The notes under the pieces are model-generated. The model did no database searches, was not told the DNA's origin, and saw only the letters and a list, made by a program, of their open reading frames with translations. From positions 1 through 34,816 of the forward strand of contig JAUXAB010000036.1 in NCBI GenBank assembly GCA_030615025.1: 34,816 bases of DNA, in the 5' to 3' direction. Shown here one piece after another: positions 24,992 through 31,432 of the stretch (positions are counted from its first letter, which is position 1; each line of letters opens with the position of its first letter). Both the position numbers and the translations under genes were made by a program. Source of the stretch: Phycisphaerae bacterium. GTDB lineage: Bacteria > Planctomycetota > Phycisphaerae > Sedimentisphaerales > Anaerobacaceae.

Positions 24992-26371
24992 ATGTCCGGT
25001 GCGAGAAAGCAGCCAAAAGCAGCTATATTTATTATATTGTCTGTTTTGGTCTTTTTGAATTTAACGCCTGAGTGCTTTGCTGAGTCGGTAACAAAAAGAG
25101 ACTTAGCAGATGTTTTGCCGGCTGCCAATGCGTTTGCCAGGAAAACAGAGCCCTTCGAGCATTTCCTCGGCTACACTACTGACGGCGGATATCTTATGGG
25201 GGTGGTTTTTCTGACAACGGAGGTTGTACCTGAAGAGAGCTGGGGCTACCGGGACCAGATAGCAACCCTGGTTGGCGTAGATGCAAAGGGAAAAATTACC
25301 GGCGTTAAGGTGCTGAGCGAATTTGAGAGTCCAAGATATATAAAAGGATTTCTGGCCGATGGAAGCTGGTTTTTGAGTCAATTCGAAGAAAAGGATGCAG
25401 GTGACAACTTTATCCTCGAATCAGATGTAGATGCTATAACAGGAGCTACGATAACTTCAAGCACAGTTACCCGCTCAATAAAAGCAGGCCTGGAGTTGAT
25501 TACAGAACAGGTTTTACACCAACATGTAGATAAAGACAATCCGGTCAAACACTTGTTTTTCCAACACCTGCTCTGGCAGATAGATTTTATATTTCTGTGG
25601 GTGATGGTTGGCCTGGCGTTCTGGTCATTTTTCAAAAAGAATGAGTCCTTACGTTATTTTATATTGGGGCTGAGCTTTGCCTATTTGGGCATTTTCATGG
25701 GAGGCGGGTTTTCCATAAATGATATTCTAAGGCTCTTATCCCTTCACAGCCCTGTGTTCCTGAACAACCTGTACTGGTACAGTCTTGTTGTTATCGCAAT
25801 AGGTTTGGCAGTTTTCGCCGGGAGGTTCTATTGCGGCTGGCTTTGTCCTTTCGGTGCCATTACCGAGGTGCTATTCCGTCTGGTGCCAATAGAATGGAAG
25901 ATTACTGGAGAGGCTGACAGGTACTTGAAAGTTGTAAAATATGTCAATCTTGGGATTTTACTTCTAATCGGCCTTTTGTTTGCAAACAACATACTTGCAA
26001 TTTATTTAGCCGGCATCATAGAACCATTTGCCACATTTTTTAATCTGCACGGCGATTTAATATCCTGGATGTGGCTTATATTGATGCTGGTTTCTTCGGC
26101 TTTTGTTTCAAGGTTTTACTGCAGATATTTCTGCCCGTTGGGTGCGTTTTTCGCATTATTAAGTGGACTTTTTTCTTTCTTAAGACTAAGGTGTATAAGG
26201 GTTAATTTGCCGCAGGACAACTGTAAAGGTTGCAGGTTGGCTCAAAAAAGATGCCAGATAAATGCTATTAGCTACGATGAAAAATTAAAGAGACCAGGCA
26301 TAGATGGCAGTGAGTGTTTTATGTGTAACACCTGCGCAGCAATCTGCCCGGTAGAATCGAAAACATTGTGA
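24992..26371 (+). CDS. NosR/RnfG-like membrane flavoprotein with NapH-type iron-sulfur domain
   Basis: The 459-residue protein has a signal segment (about 10-30) and an extracytoplasmic FMN-binding domain (about 50-175) with the flavinylation motif TGATIT at 150-155, where Thr155 would carry covalent FMN. About six helices follow, with two CxxxCP motifs (Cys281/285 in FYCGWLCPFGA, Cys377/381 in FYCRYFCPLGA), then a ferredoxin-like tail. The tail has Cys411/414/421 (one site incomplete by the usual spacing) and Cys442/445/448/452 (complete CxxCxxCxxxCP). This is the layout of NosR and related proteins that move electrons across the membrane between quinol or ferredoxin and the periplasm. In this iron cluster the obvious hypothesis is reduction of Fe3+ for FeoB. 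The GTG start of the next gene overlaps its stop. Confidence 0.85.
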   Translation: MSGARKQPKAAIFIILSVLVFLNLTPECFAESVTKRDLADVLPAANAFARKTEPFEHFLGYTTDGGYLMGVVFLTTEVVPEESWGYRDQIATLVGVDAKGKITGVKVLSEFESPRYIKGFLADGSWFLSQFEEKDAGDNFILESDVDAITGATITSSTVTRSIKAGLELITEQVLHQHVDKDNPVKHLFFQHLLWQIDFIFLWVMVGLAFWSFFKKNESLRYFILGLSFAYLGIFMGGGFSINDILRLLSLHSPVFLNNLYWYSLVVIAIGLAVFAGRFYCGWLCPFGAITEVLFRLVPIEWKITGEADRYLKVVKYVNLGILLLIGLLFANNILAIYLAGIIEPFATFFNLHGDLISWMWLILMLVSSAFVSRFYCRYFCPLGAFFALLSGLFSFLRLRCIRVNLPQDNCKGCRLAQKRCQINAISYDEKLKRPGIDGSECFMCNTCAAICPVESKTL

Positions 26372-27195
26372 CAAAATCAGAAATGGTGTTTTTACTAAGA
26401 AAAAACTGGTTAATCGTTGTGACAATTATATCGCTGACTCTAAACGTTGTTGCGGCATTTTTCCTTTATCAAGATTCAAAAACAACACTCGACAGACATG
26501 AGAAGAATCTTATTAAGGCCGAGCCCTTGGATTATAAAAATTTCAAGAGCCAGTGGGGTAACGCATGGCTTGGTTTAGAGGTTACTGATGTTACCCCGGA
26601 AGTAGCGGCAAGAAAGGCCCTTGACAGAGCCGAAGGAGCATACGTAAAAACTGTTGCAACCGGTTCTCCCGCTCAGAAGGCAGACATTGCCCCGACAGAT
26701 GTAATACTTTCTTTTAACGGCAGAAAGATAAGAACCGCTAAACAGTTCCAAAGCGACCTGTCAGGAAGCGAGGTAGGCAGCGAAGTTTATATGTGTGTAG
26801 CAAAAGATGATTACAGGCTTACGGTGTACGCAGTGCCCGAGGAAAGACCATCGTATCTAATGCCTGCAACTAACGCTTTCCCTCGGCTTGGGATTGAAGT
26901 CGCTGAAGTTACCTTTGGCAGTGATGAGGCCGAAAAGCTCGAAGAAGCGGGTAAGGCCGGTGGTGTCTTGGTTGAGATGGTTTTGGCCAACTCGCCGGCA
27001 GAAAAAGCTGGTCTGCAGGAAGGTGATGTTATAATGTCTTTTAATTCGCGAAAGACAAGGACTTTAAGGGAGTTTTTGTCTGACCTTGCCGGCTGTCAAG
27101 CCGGTGATCAAGTCCGTATGTGTATAATGAGAGATGATTACCGCATGACAATATATGTTACTCTGGAGAAAAATCTAAGGCTTTACGAAATATAA
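26368..27195 (+). CDS. Membrane-anchored twin-PDZ protein
   Basis: This 275-residue protein has one membrane helix (about 14-34) and then two PDZ domains (about 62-158 and 170-265). Each PDZ shows the usual GSPAQKADIAPTDVILSFNG or NSPAEKAGLQEGDVIMSFN core. The domains look like an internal duplication: each ends with a matching block, YMCVAKDDYRLTVYA and RMCIMRDDYRMTIYV, each with a single Cys. There is no protease domain, so it is probably a scaffold or adaptor that binds C-termini of envelope proteins. The GTG start at 26368 overlaps the previous stop; an ATG at 26383 is an alternative. As the last gene of the iron cluster it may organise FeoB, CDF or the flavoprotein. Function is unknown. 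Confidence 0.78.
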   Translation: MTKSEMVFLLRKNWLIVVTIISLTLNVVAAFFLYQDSKTTLDRHEKNLIKAEPLDYKNFKSQWGNAWLGLEVTDVTPEVAARKALDRAEGAYVKTVATGSPAQKADIAPTDVILSFNGRKIRTAKQFQSDLSGSEVGSEVYMCVAKDDYRLTVYAVPEERPSYLMPATNAFPRLGIEVAEVTFGSDEAEKLEEAGKAGGVLVEMVLANSPAEKAGLQEGDVIMSFNSRKTRTLREFLSDLAGCQAGDQVRMCIMRDDYRMTIYVTLEKNLRLYEI

Positions 27196-27378
27196 AGACA
27201 AGGACTATAATTAGTAGTAGCAGGATTATTGAATCTTACCGGATACTTAAATGTGGCTACAGAGAATAAGGTGCCTCTTGAAGTGGGAAAAGAACTTATG
27301 ACCAGCGACAATTATTCTTGCCGGAGGGGAAAAATAATCGACGTCAGACAGCATCTCAAAAAAACAGGAAAAATTTAA

Positions 27379-27466
27379 CGGAGAGGGCGGGATTCGAACC
27401 CGCGGTAGGGACAAGCCCTACACAGCCTTTCCAAGGCTGCTCGATAAGCCACTCCGACACCTCTCC
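27379..27466 (-). tRNA. tRNA-Ser (anticodon GGA)
   Basis: The 88-nt sequence folds as a type II tRNA: acceptor stem GGAGAGG/CCTCTCC with discriminator G, a long variable arm (TAGGGCTTGTCCCTA) and T-arm GCGGGTTCGAATCCCGC. The anticodon stem CAGCC/GGCTG encloses the loop containing GGA. The 3' CCA is not encoded. Confidence 0.97.
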
Positions 27467-27565
27467 AATGTCATTTACTATTGATTATTTTCTATTTACT
27501 ATTGGCTTGGAATTTAGAATTTTTGTCTTTCCCTTTCAATAGTGGATTTTTCAATTGTCAATAGT
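27467..27565. repeat. Word-repeat hairpin (TTTACTATTG / CAATAGTCAA)
   Basis: The left arm iterates ATTTACTATTG-type words, and the right arm iterates the complementary CAATAGT/TCAATTG words. This gives an imperfect, AT-rich hairpin between the tRNA-Ser gene and tadA. It partly overlaps the 3' end of tadA. Same architecture as 3751-3858 but other words. Confidence 0.6.
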
Positions 27566-28030
27566 CAATTTCTTGCGGCGTTGCTCAAAGAAATTTTGCA
27601 ACTGCTGCCTGCAATCTTCGGCCAATATGCCAGAGGTAACTTCCAATCTGTGATTTAGCCTCTTGTCCTGGACGATATTATACAGACTGCCGCAGGCCCC
27701 GCTTTTTGGGTCGCTGCAGCCGTAAACTAACCTGTCCATTCTGCTCAGCACCAGTGCGCCGGCACACATAGGGCACGGCTCCAATGTAACATACATCGTA
27801 CAGCCATTCAATCGCCAGCTTTGCACAAATGCCGCCGCCTGCGTCAAAGCGATTATTTCAGCGTGGGCCGTTGGGTCGGCAAGCTGCTCTCTCTGGTTAT
27901 ATGCCTTGCCGATTATTTGGCCTTTATAAACGATGACCGCTCCGATGGGAATGTCGCCGTTGTCCTCGGCGATCTTGGCGGCCCCAATAGCCGCTCGCAT
28001 ATACCGCTGGTCTTCTTTGGTATTAGGCAT
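27551..28030 (-). CDS. tadA: tRNA-specific adenosine deaminase TadA
   Basis: TadA deaminates A34 of tRNA-Arg(ACG) to inosine, an essential wobble modification in most bacteria. The 159-residue protein is a cytidine-deaminase-fold enzyme with the zinc/catalytic motifs TAHAEIIAL (His56, catalytic Glu58) and LEPCPMCAGAL (Cys86, Cys89). The opening RYMRAAIGAAKIAEDNGDIPIGAVIV is typical. The start is taken as ATG 28030; a GTG directly before it is possible. The C-terminal QLQNFFEQRRKK also fits the family. It sits among tRNA genes, a frequent setting. Confidence 0.95.
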   Translation of the reverse strand: MPNTKEDQRYMRAAIGAAKIAEDNGDIPIGAVIVYKGQIIGKAYNQREQLADPTAHAEIIALTQAAAFVQSWRLNGCTMYVTLEPCPMCAGALVLSRMDRLVYGCSDPKSGACGSLYNIVQDKRLNHRLEVTSGILAEDCRQQLQNFFEQRRKKLTIDN

Positions 28031-28088
28031 CACTCAACTATAAACGGGGGAAGTAGAAAATAATAAATAGCAAATAATAAATTAGAAA

Positions 28089-28161
28089 TACCCCCAAGGG
28101 GAGTCGAACCCCTGTCTCCAGGATGAGAACCTGATATCCTAGGCCACTAGACGATGGGGGC
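28089..28161 (-). tRNA. tRNA-Glu (anticodon CTC)
   Basis: This 73-nt tRNA has acceptor GCCCCCA/TGGGGGT with discriminator A, anticodon stem TCAGG/CCTGG, loop TTCTCAT with anticodon CTC, and T-arm AGGGGTTCGACTCCCCT. The first acceptor pair is G-T. CCA is not encoded. Confidence 0.96.
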
Positions 28162-28163
28162 AA

Positions 28164-28310
28164 AATATTCAAATCCGAAATTCTAAATTCGAAATCCGAA
28201 ACAAATCCGAATGACCAAAATTCAAATTACCCAAACAGTACGTTTTGAAAATTTGAAAATTATAATTTCGATATTGTTTCGTATTTAGGATTTCGTGCTT
28301 CGTATTTCCC
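28164..28310. repeat. Word-repeat hairpin (AAATTCGAAATCCGAA)
   Basis: The left arm is made of AAATTCTAAATTCGAA and GAAATCCGAAAC words. The right arm carries the complementary TTTGAAAATT, TTTCGATATTGTTTCG and TATTTAGGATTTCG words. The halves form a long imperfect hairpin lying between tRNA-Glu and tRNA-Met. Non-coding. Confidence 0.7.
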
Positions 28311-28338
28311 CGGTTTGCATTTTCCTGCAAACCGCGAA

Positions 28339-28412
28339 TAGCGGCGGTTGGATTCGAACCAACGACCCTGGGCTTATGAATCCCATGCTCTAACCAGCTG
28401 AGCTACGCCGCC
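28339..28412 (-). tRNA. tRNA-Met (anticodon CAT), probably elongator
   Basis: This 74-nt tRNA has acceptor GGCGGCG/CGCCGCT with discriminator A, D-arm GCTCAGCTGGTTAGAGC, anticodon loop TTCATAA (CAT) and T-arm GTTGGTTCGAATCCAAC. It lacks the initiator C1-A72 mismatch and triple G-C anticodon stem pattern. The last anticodon stem pair is A-G. A lysidine-modified tRNA-Ile(CAT) cannot be fully excluded. Confidence 0.93.
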
Positions 28413-28474
28413 AAAAATTCTAAGTTCTTGTAACATAACAACTTCCTGCGTATGCTGTCAACCCTTTTTTCGCC

Positions 28475-28919
28475 TCAAAAGGGGTGTGCACCAAAACGCA
28501 CCATTTTTTGACGCAGACCCTGGGTAGTTGCAGCCCTTGCACGGCTGATTAAATCGTCAGCTACAGCAAGGTAAAATTCGTGGGTTGTGGCAAAACTTGA
28601 ATGCCCTGCAAGGACCATCACATCATGCTCACTCATACCATTGGCAAACCACATAGTTATGGCTGTCCTCCGGATATCCTGGAAAGTGCCCTTTTTGACA
28701 CCCGCTTTTCTGAGAATCTTATTGAACTGCCGCCTTAAGTTGTTTACCACCTTCATGGAGGCATCTATAAGGGTCCACTTGCCTTTCGGCCTTTCGCTGG
28801 TTTGTATGACCAAGGGTTTCGCATTTTCGTTTCCCGTCTTCACCATCATAACGCAGGAAATAAATAAATTTCCGACCATCCCGTGATGGCCGTTTGTTGA
28901 GCTTCACCAGCTGTTTCAT
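28475..28919 (-). pseudogene. Tyrosine recombinase (phage-type integrase), internally deleted
   Basis: A strong ribosome site (AAAGGAGGT) precedes the ATG at 28919. The first 46 or so codons (MKQLVKLNKRPSRDGRKFI..., ...GKRKCETLG) look like an integrase N-terminal arm. Near 28780 this frame is lost. A frame shifted by one base continues with KWTLIDASMKVVNNLRR, TFQDIRRTAIT, VLAGHSSFATTHEFY and a stop at 28475, which is the integrase C-terminal catalytic end. The core-binding domain and box I Arg are missing, and the usual His of HxxR is Gln. It is therefore an internally deleted, frameshifted, inactive integrase. It lies 62 bp from tRNA-Met, a frequent integration target, which supports a former integrative element. 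Confidence 0.78.
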
Positions 28920-28997
28920 ATTACCTCCTTTCTGATGCCGGTTCAGCTCACACGATTCGAGTAGAATTATACAAGAACACGAACCAAAGCGCAAGCA

Positions 28998-29306
28998 TTA
29001 TTTTCCAGTATCTAATTGTTTTTCAACCCATTGTAGTACAGCTTTTTTGGGGTACAATGCTTTACGACATATATGAATTCTGGGTAAGCTTCAGACTCTC
29101 TTTAGGTGTTCGATAACATTATGATAGTCCTTTGAATTGCTGATCTCAGGTATCCTGAGAAACCGGATAACTTCAGATTCGGTCATCAACTCAAAGCCTT
29201 TATCACCAATTTTCAGCGGTGCAGACAGGTGTACGTCCTTTCGCTTTGAACCAGGTCTGTCATCTGAGTTTATTAGATTGTCTGAATTGTCTAACATTTT
29301 ACTCAT
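28998..29306 (-). pseudogene. Excisionase-like HTH protein with in-frame TGA
   Basis: The frame opens at ATG 29306 and runs 71 codons to a TGA: ...FELMTESEVIRFLRIPEIS...NVIEHLKRV, an excisionase-type winged-helix beginning. Without any shift the same frame continues after the TGA as SLPRIHICRKALYPKKAVL, then QWVEKQLDTGK and a TAA at 28998. Together the halves make a full excisionase/HTH_17-type domain of about 102 residues (SEVIRFLRIP ... LPRIHICRKALYP). The TGA thus interrupts a conserved domain, most simply a nonsense mutation. The start overlaps the end of the 80-codon gene by 8 bases, as in a small operon with the integrase. Confidence 0.7.
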
Positions 29307-29541
29307 CTGAATCCGTCGATTTTAGCTTTATGTACTTATAAGCCTCATTTGCTACCAACGCGACTTTAGGAAGGTCTTCGATATTAAAACTGTCCGTGTG
29401 CTTCCAATCCTCATCTTCTTTATAGGCCTTATTGATTGTTACAGAATAGAGTTTGACCGTTCTACCATTCACTGTCTTGGTGTTTGTCCAAATGCTTGCT
29501 GAGATCAGGCCACAATTAAATTTCTTTTCTGGTTTCTGCAT
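29299..29541 (-). CDS. Small conserved element protein, 80 residues
   Basis: This gene has a good ribosome site (GGAGG, 8 nt before the ATG at 29541). The product, KPEKKFNCGLISASIWTNT at the beginning then TVKLYSVTINKAYKEDEDW and DLPKVALVANEAYKYI, has the look of small accessory proteins that often sit upstream of excisionase and integrase genes: a short beta-rich half followed by a helix. I do not know its function. It overlaps the excisionase-like gene by 8 bases and is probably transcribed with the small ORF upstream. It seems intact although its two downstream partners are broken. Confidence 0.65.
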   Translation of the reverse strand: MQKPEKKFNCGLISASIWTNTKTVNGRTVKLYSVTINKAYKEDEDWKHTDSFNIEDLPKVALVANEAYKYIKLKSTDSDE

Positions 29542-29571
29542 TGTGATATCCTCCAGTCAGACTTTTATTAT

Positions 29572-29739
29572 TTACCATATTGAAAATAAATCAGTTAGAT
29601 ACATTAGGTCAGATAGGAGGTGTGCTGTTTGGTCTAAATGCAGAAACGGGGCGGCTTCGGGCAGAGTTTTGATGTAGGGGAATAGTTCCAGGCAATTAGA
29701 CCCGTTAGGCTCATTTCTGGTTTTGTTTTCTGCCTGCAT
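29572..29739 (-). CDS. Possible small element protein, 55 residues
   Basis: A GAGGTG ribosome site lies five bases ahead of the ATG at 29739. The 55-residue product (MQAENKTRNEPNG..., ELFPYIKTLPEAAPFLHLDQ, ...SDLMYLTDLFSIW) is partly hydrophobic and ends 30 bases before the 80-codon gene, same strand. I recognise no family. It may be the first gene of the element's regulatory operon. Positions 29740-29983 after it hold nothing I can support. Confidence 0.45.
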   Translation of the reverse strand: MQAENKTRNEPNGSNCLELFPYIKTLPEAAPFLHLDQTAHLLSDLMYLTDLFSIW

Positions 29740-29983
29740 TGTTACACCTCACCAATTCTTTGCTGATTGGTTCAGCATCTTTTGCCCTCTATTAGTGGGA
29801 GTGGGCACACCCTTATACGGATTTCAGTGTTTGAGATTTTTTTGGCTTTTTGGAAAAGATTTTGACTGTGTATGTGTTCTGAAGAGGTTTTTGGGAATTA
29901 TATTGGATTTTTCAAAATTAACTGAAATCCTCTCTGCTATCTTTCCGCTGCCAGTTATAGGGAAGATGAAGTGTAGAATAACG

Positions 29984-30148
29984 TTATTGTGAGCTGATCA
30001 CCCTTAAACCTTCAGTCCATTCAGAAAGCTGCCGTTGAGCTAAGCCCACATCTTTTAACTCTTTTTCCTGATGTGCGATGTAAGTGTTATGGAAATCGTT
30101 TATCTTCATAACTACTGTTAAAAAGTCCTCACCGCCGGGGATATTCAT
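29984..30148 (-). pseudogene. Possible C-terminal fragment of a larger protein (54 codons)
   Basis: A 54-codon frame (MNIPGGEDFLTVVMKIND, FHNTYIAHQEKELKDVGL, ...SEWTEGLRVISSQ) begins just after the TerB gene stop and lacks a ribosome site. The NTYIAHQEKEL stretch resembles HEPN-like ends of some large helicase or restriction proteins, but this is a weak recollection. It could be a leftover of a gene lost during decay of the integrated element. Confidence 0.35.
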
Positions 30149-30158
30149 CGAGGGTATC

Positions 30159-31418
30159 TTAGCCTATGTATTCTCTCCTTGCCTTTGCAATGAGGTTGAG
30201 CATCTGATCAGCTTGGTTTTGAACTTCGGGGTCGGAATTTGTCACTCTCGAATTCCATTTGTTGTACTCTTTATTCAGCTGATGTCGAGTTTTTTCTTTG
30301 CTCATATCCGAACTGACCCCAAGTATAACTTCCTCATCCTTAACTTCATGCATGCCGACCGGCAGGATTCTTTCCACCATGTCACGAAACCTATTCGTGT
30401 CAACTTCGAGCCAGGCTGCCAGGTTTTTCAAAAGATCTATTTCTTCAGCAGCAGCGAGACCGTTGGCCTGTGCTACATGCAGGCAAAGGTCTAAAATGTC
30501 ATAGCGTTCCACGAGTGGCGCAATTTCAACGATTTCCTTACAAATTGTATAAGTGTCGAGTTGATTGCCGTCACGGAAAAAGGCAATGGTTTTATTCAAT
30601 GCCCTCTCTAATTTGCGGCGGGCTTTATAAGACACTTGAGTAGAATCAAAGTTGTCTCTTGCCCAGCCTTTTATGAGTTCAACCTCGCAGTCATAGAGTT
30701 TACCGTCCGCAGCGCTGACAGCAAATGCCAGTGCCACTGCCAAGGTTTTGACCCGCTGGTTCTTTTCCTGTAATTCCATATAGCCAAACTCAGGATTGTC
30801 ATAACTAAAAGTGCATGTGGCACAAGCAAGCTGTTCACCGTTCCGGCGAGATAGTATTGACGTGCTGAACTGCAAGTTTCTCTTTCCTTTGTGAGGGAAC
30901 AGCAGCCAGTCAAGCTGCAATTGGGCAACGGTGGTCCAATCTAATAGGGTGGTGACCTGCTTAGGGGTTTTACCGAGGTCAGTACTGTAGCAAAAGACCG
31001 GCGAGTCCTGCAACTGCCACTGTTTCACGGCGCTATGTACCGGTTTGGCGTCGTGAGCTCCATCTGTCACATCTGTGATTGAAATTTGCAAAGTTGTATA
31101 GTGCATATCGCCGGGAGCGCGAATTGCGCCGGCAATTTGCACAGTAAAAGCATCAAAAACGCTGTTATCCTCCATCTGTCTTGTTGGTTGTACCCGACAA
31201 TTAAGGACTCTCAAGTCGGGCAGTGCTGAAGACTCAGTAATCTGGATAGAACCTACTTTGCTTAAAGTCGGAAATCTGAGGCAACTAATCAATCCCTGAA
31301 AGGTGCAATGACTAATCAACCTTGGTGCGCGGATTTGACCGGTCAAAACAAAAAAAATCATTACTGCAGCTGTTAGCACTAAAATCAGAGTTATGATCGC
31401 AAGTTCGCCCATTTGCAT
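30159..31418 (-). CDS. Membrane-anchored TerB-domain protein with C-terminal J-like domain
   Basis: The 419-residue protein has one N-terminal membrane helix (about 6-26) and a beta-rich region of unknown fold (about 40-210). A TerB helical bundle follows (about 222-350; LAVALAFAVSAADGKLYD, then KEIVEIAPLVERYDILDLCL and the VAQANGLAAAEEIDLL metal-loop region). The final 58 residues (362-419) resemble a DnaJ J-domain: DEEVILGVSSDMSKEKT, NKEYNKWNSRV, and a last helix ADQMLNLIAKARREY. The HPD tripeptide needed to stimulate Hsp70 is absent; NSDPE occurs nearby. TerB fused to a J-domain is known from DjlA, a membrane-anchored Hsp70 co-chaperone. Lying 14 nt downstream of the hsp70-like gene, this protein is very probably its partner. 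Confidence 0.75.
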   Translation of the reverse strand: MQMGELAIITLILVLTAAVMIFFVLTGQIRAPRLISHCTFQGLISCLRFPTLSKVGSIQITESSALPDLRVLNCRVQPTRQMEDNSVFDAFTVQIAGAIRAPGDMHYTTLQISITDVTDGAHDAKPVHSAVKQWQLQDSPVFCYSTDLGKTPKQVTTLLDWTTVAQLQLDWLLFPHKGKRNLQFSTSILSRRNGEQLACATCTFSYDNPEFGYMELQEKNQRVKTLAVALAFAVSAADGKLYDCEVELIKGWARDNFDSTQVSYKARRKLERALNKTIAFFRDGNQLDTYTICKEIVEIAPLVERYDILDLCLHVAQANGLAAAEEIDLLKNLAAWLEVDTNRFRDMVERILPVGMHEVKDEEVILGVSSDMSKEKTRHQLNKEYNKWNSRVTNSDPEVQNQADQMLNLIAKARREYIG

Positions 31419-31432
31419 ATCTGCTGAGATTG

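Noticed and set aside
20254..27195. Magnetosome-like cluster (CDF proteins, PDZ proteins, FeoB)
   Set aside because: No MamI, MamL, MamQ or MamK-like gene and no CxxCH magnetochrome motif; the PDZ protein lacks a protease domain. Only superficial similarity.
27213..27378. Open frame after the twin-PDZ gene (ends ...IIDVRQHLKKTGKI)
   Set aside because: About 55 codons, no ATG or ribosome site, stops just before tRNA-Ser; composition is protein-like, so an old fragment is possible, but I cannot support it.
29740..29983. Plus-strand open frame in the stretch after the element relic
   Set aside because: T-rich, Phe-rich chance frame without start signals.
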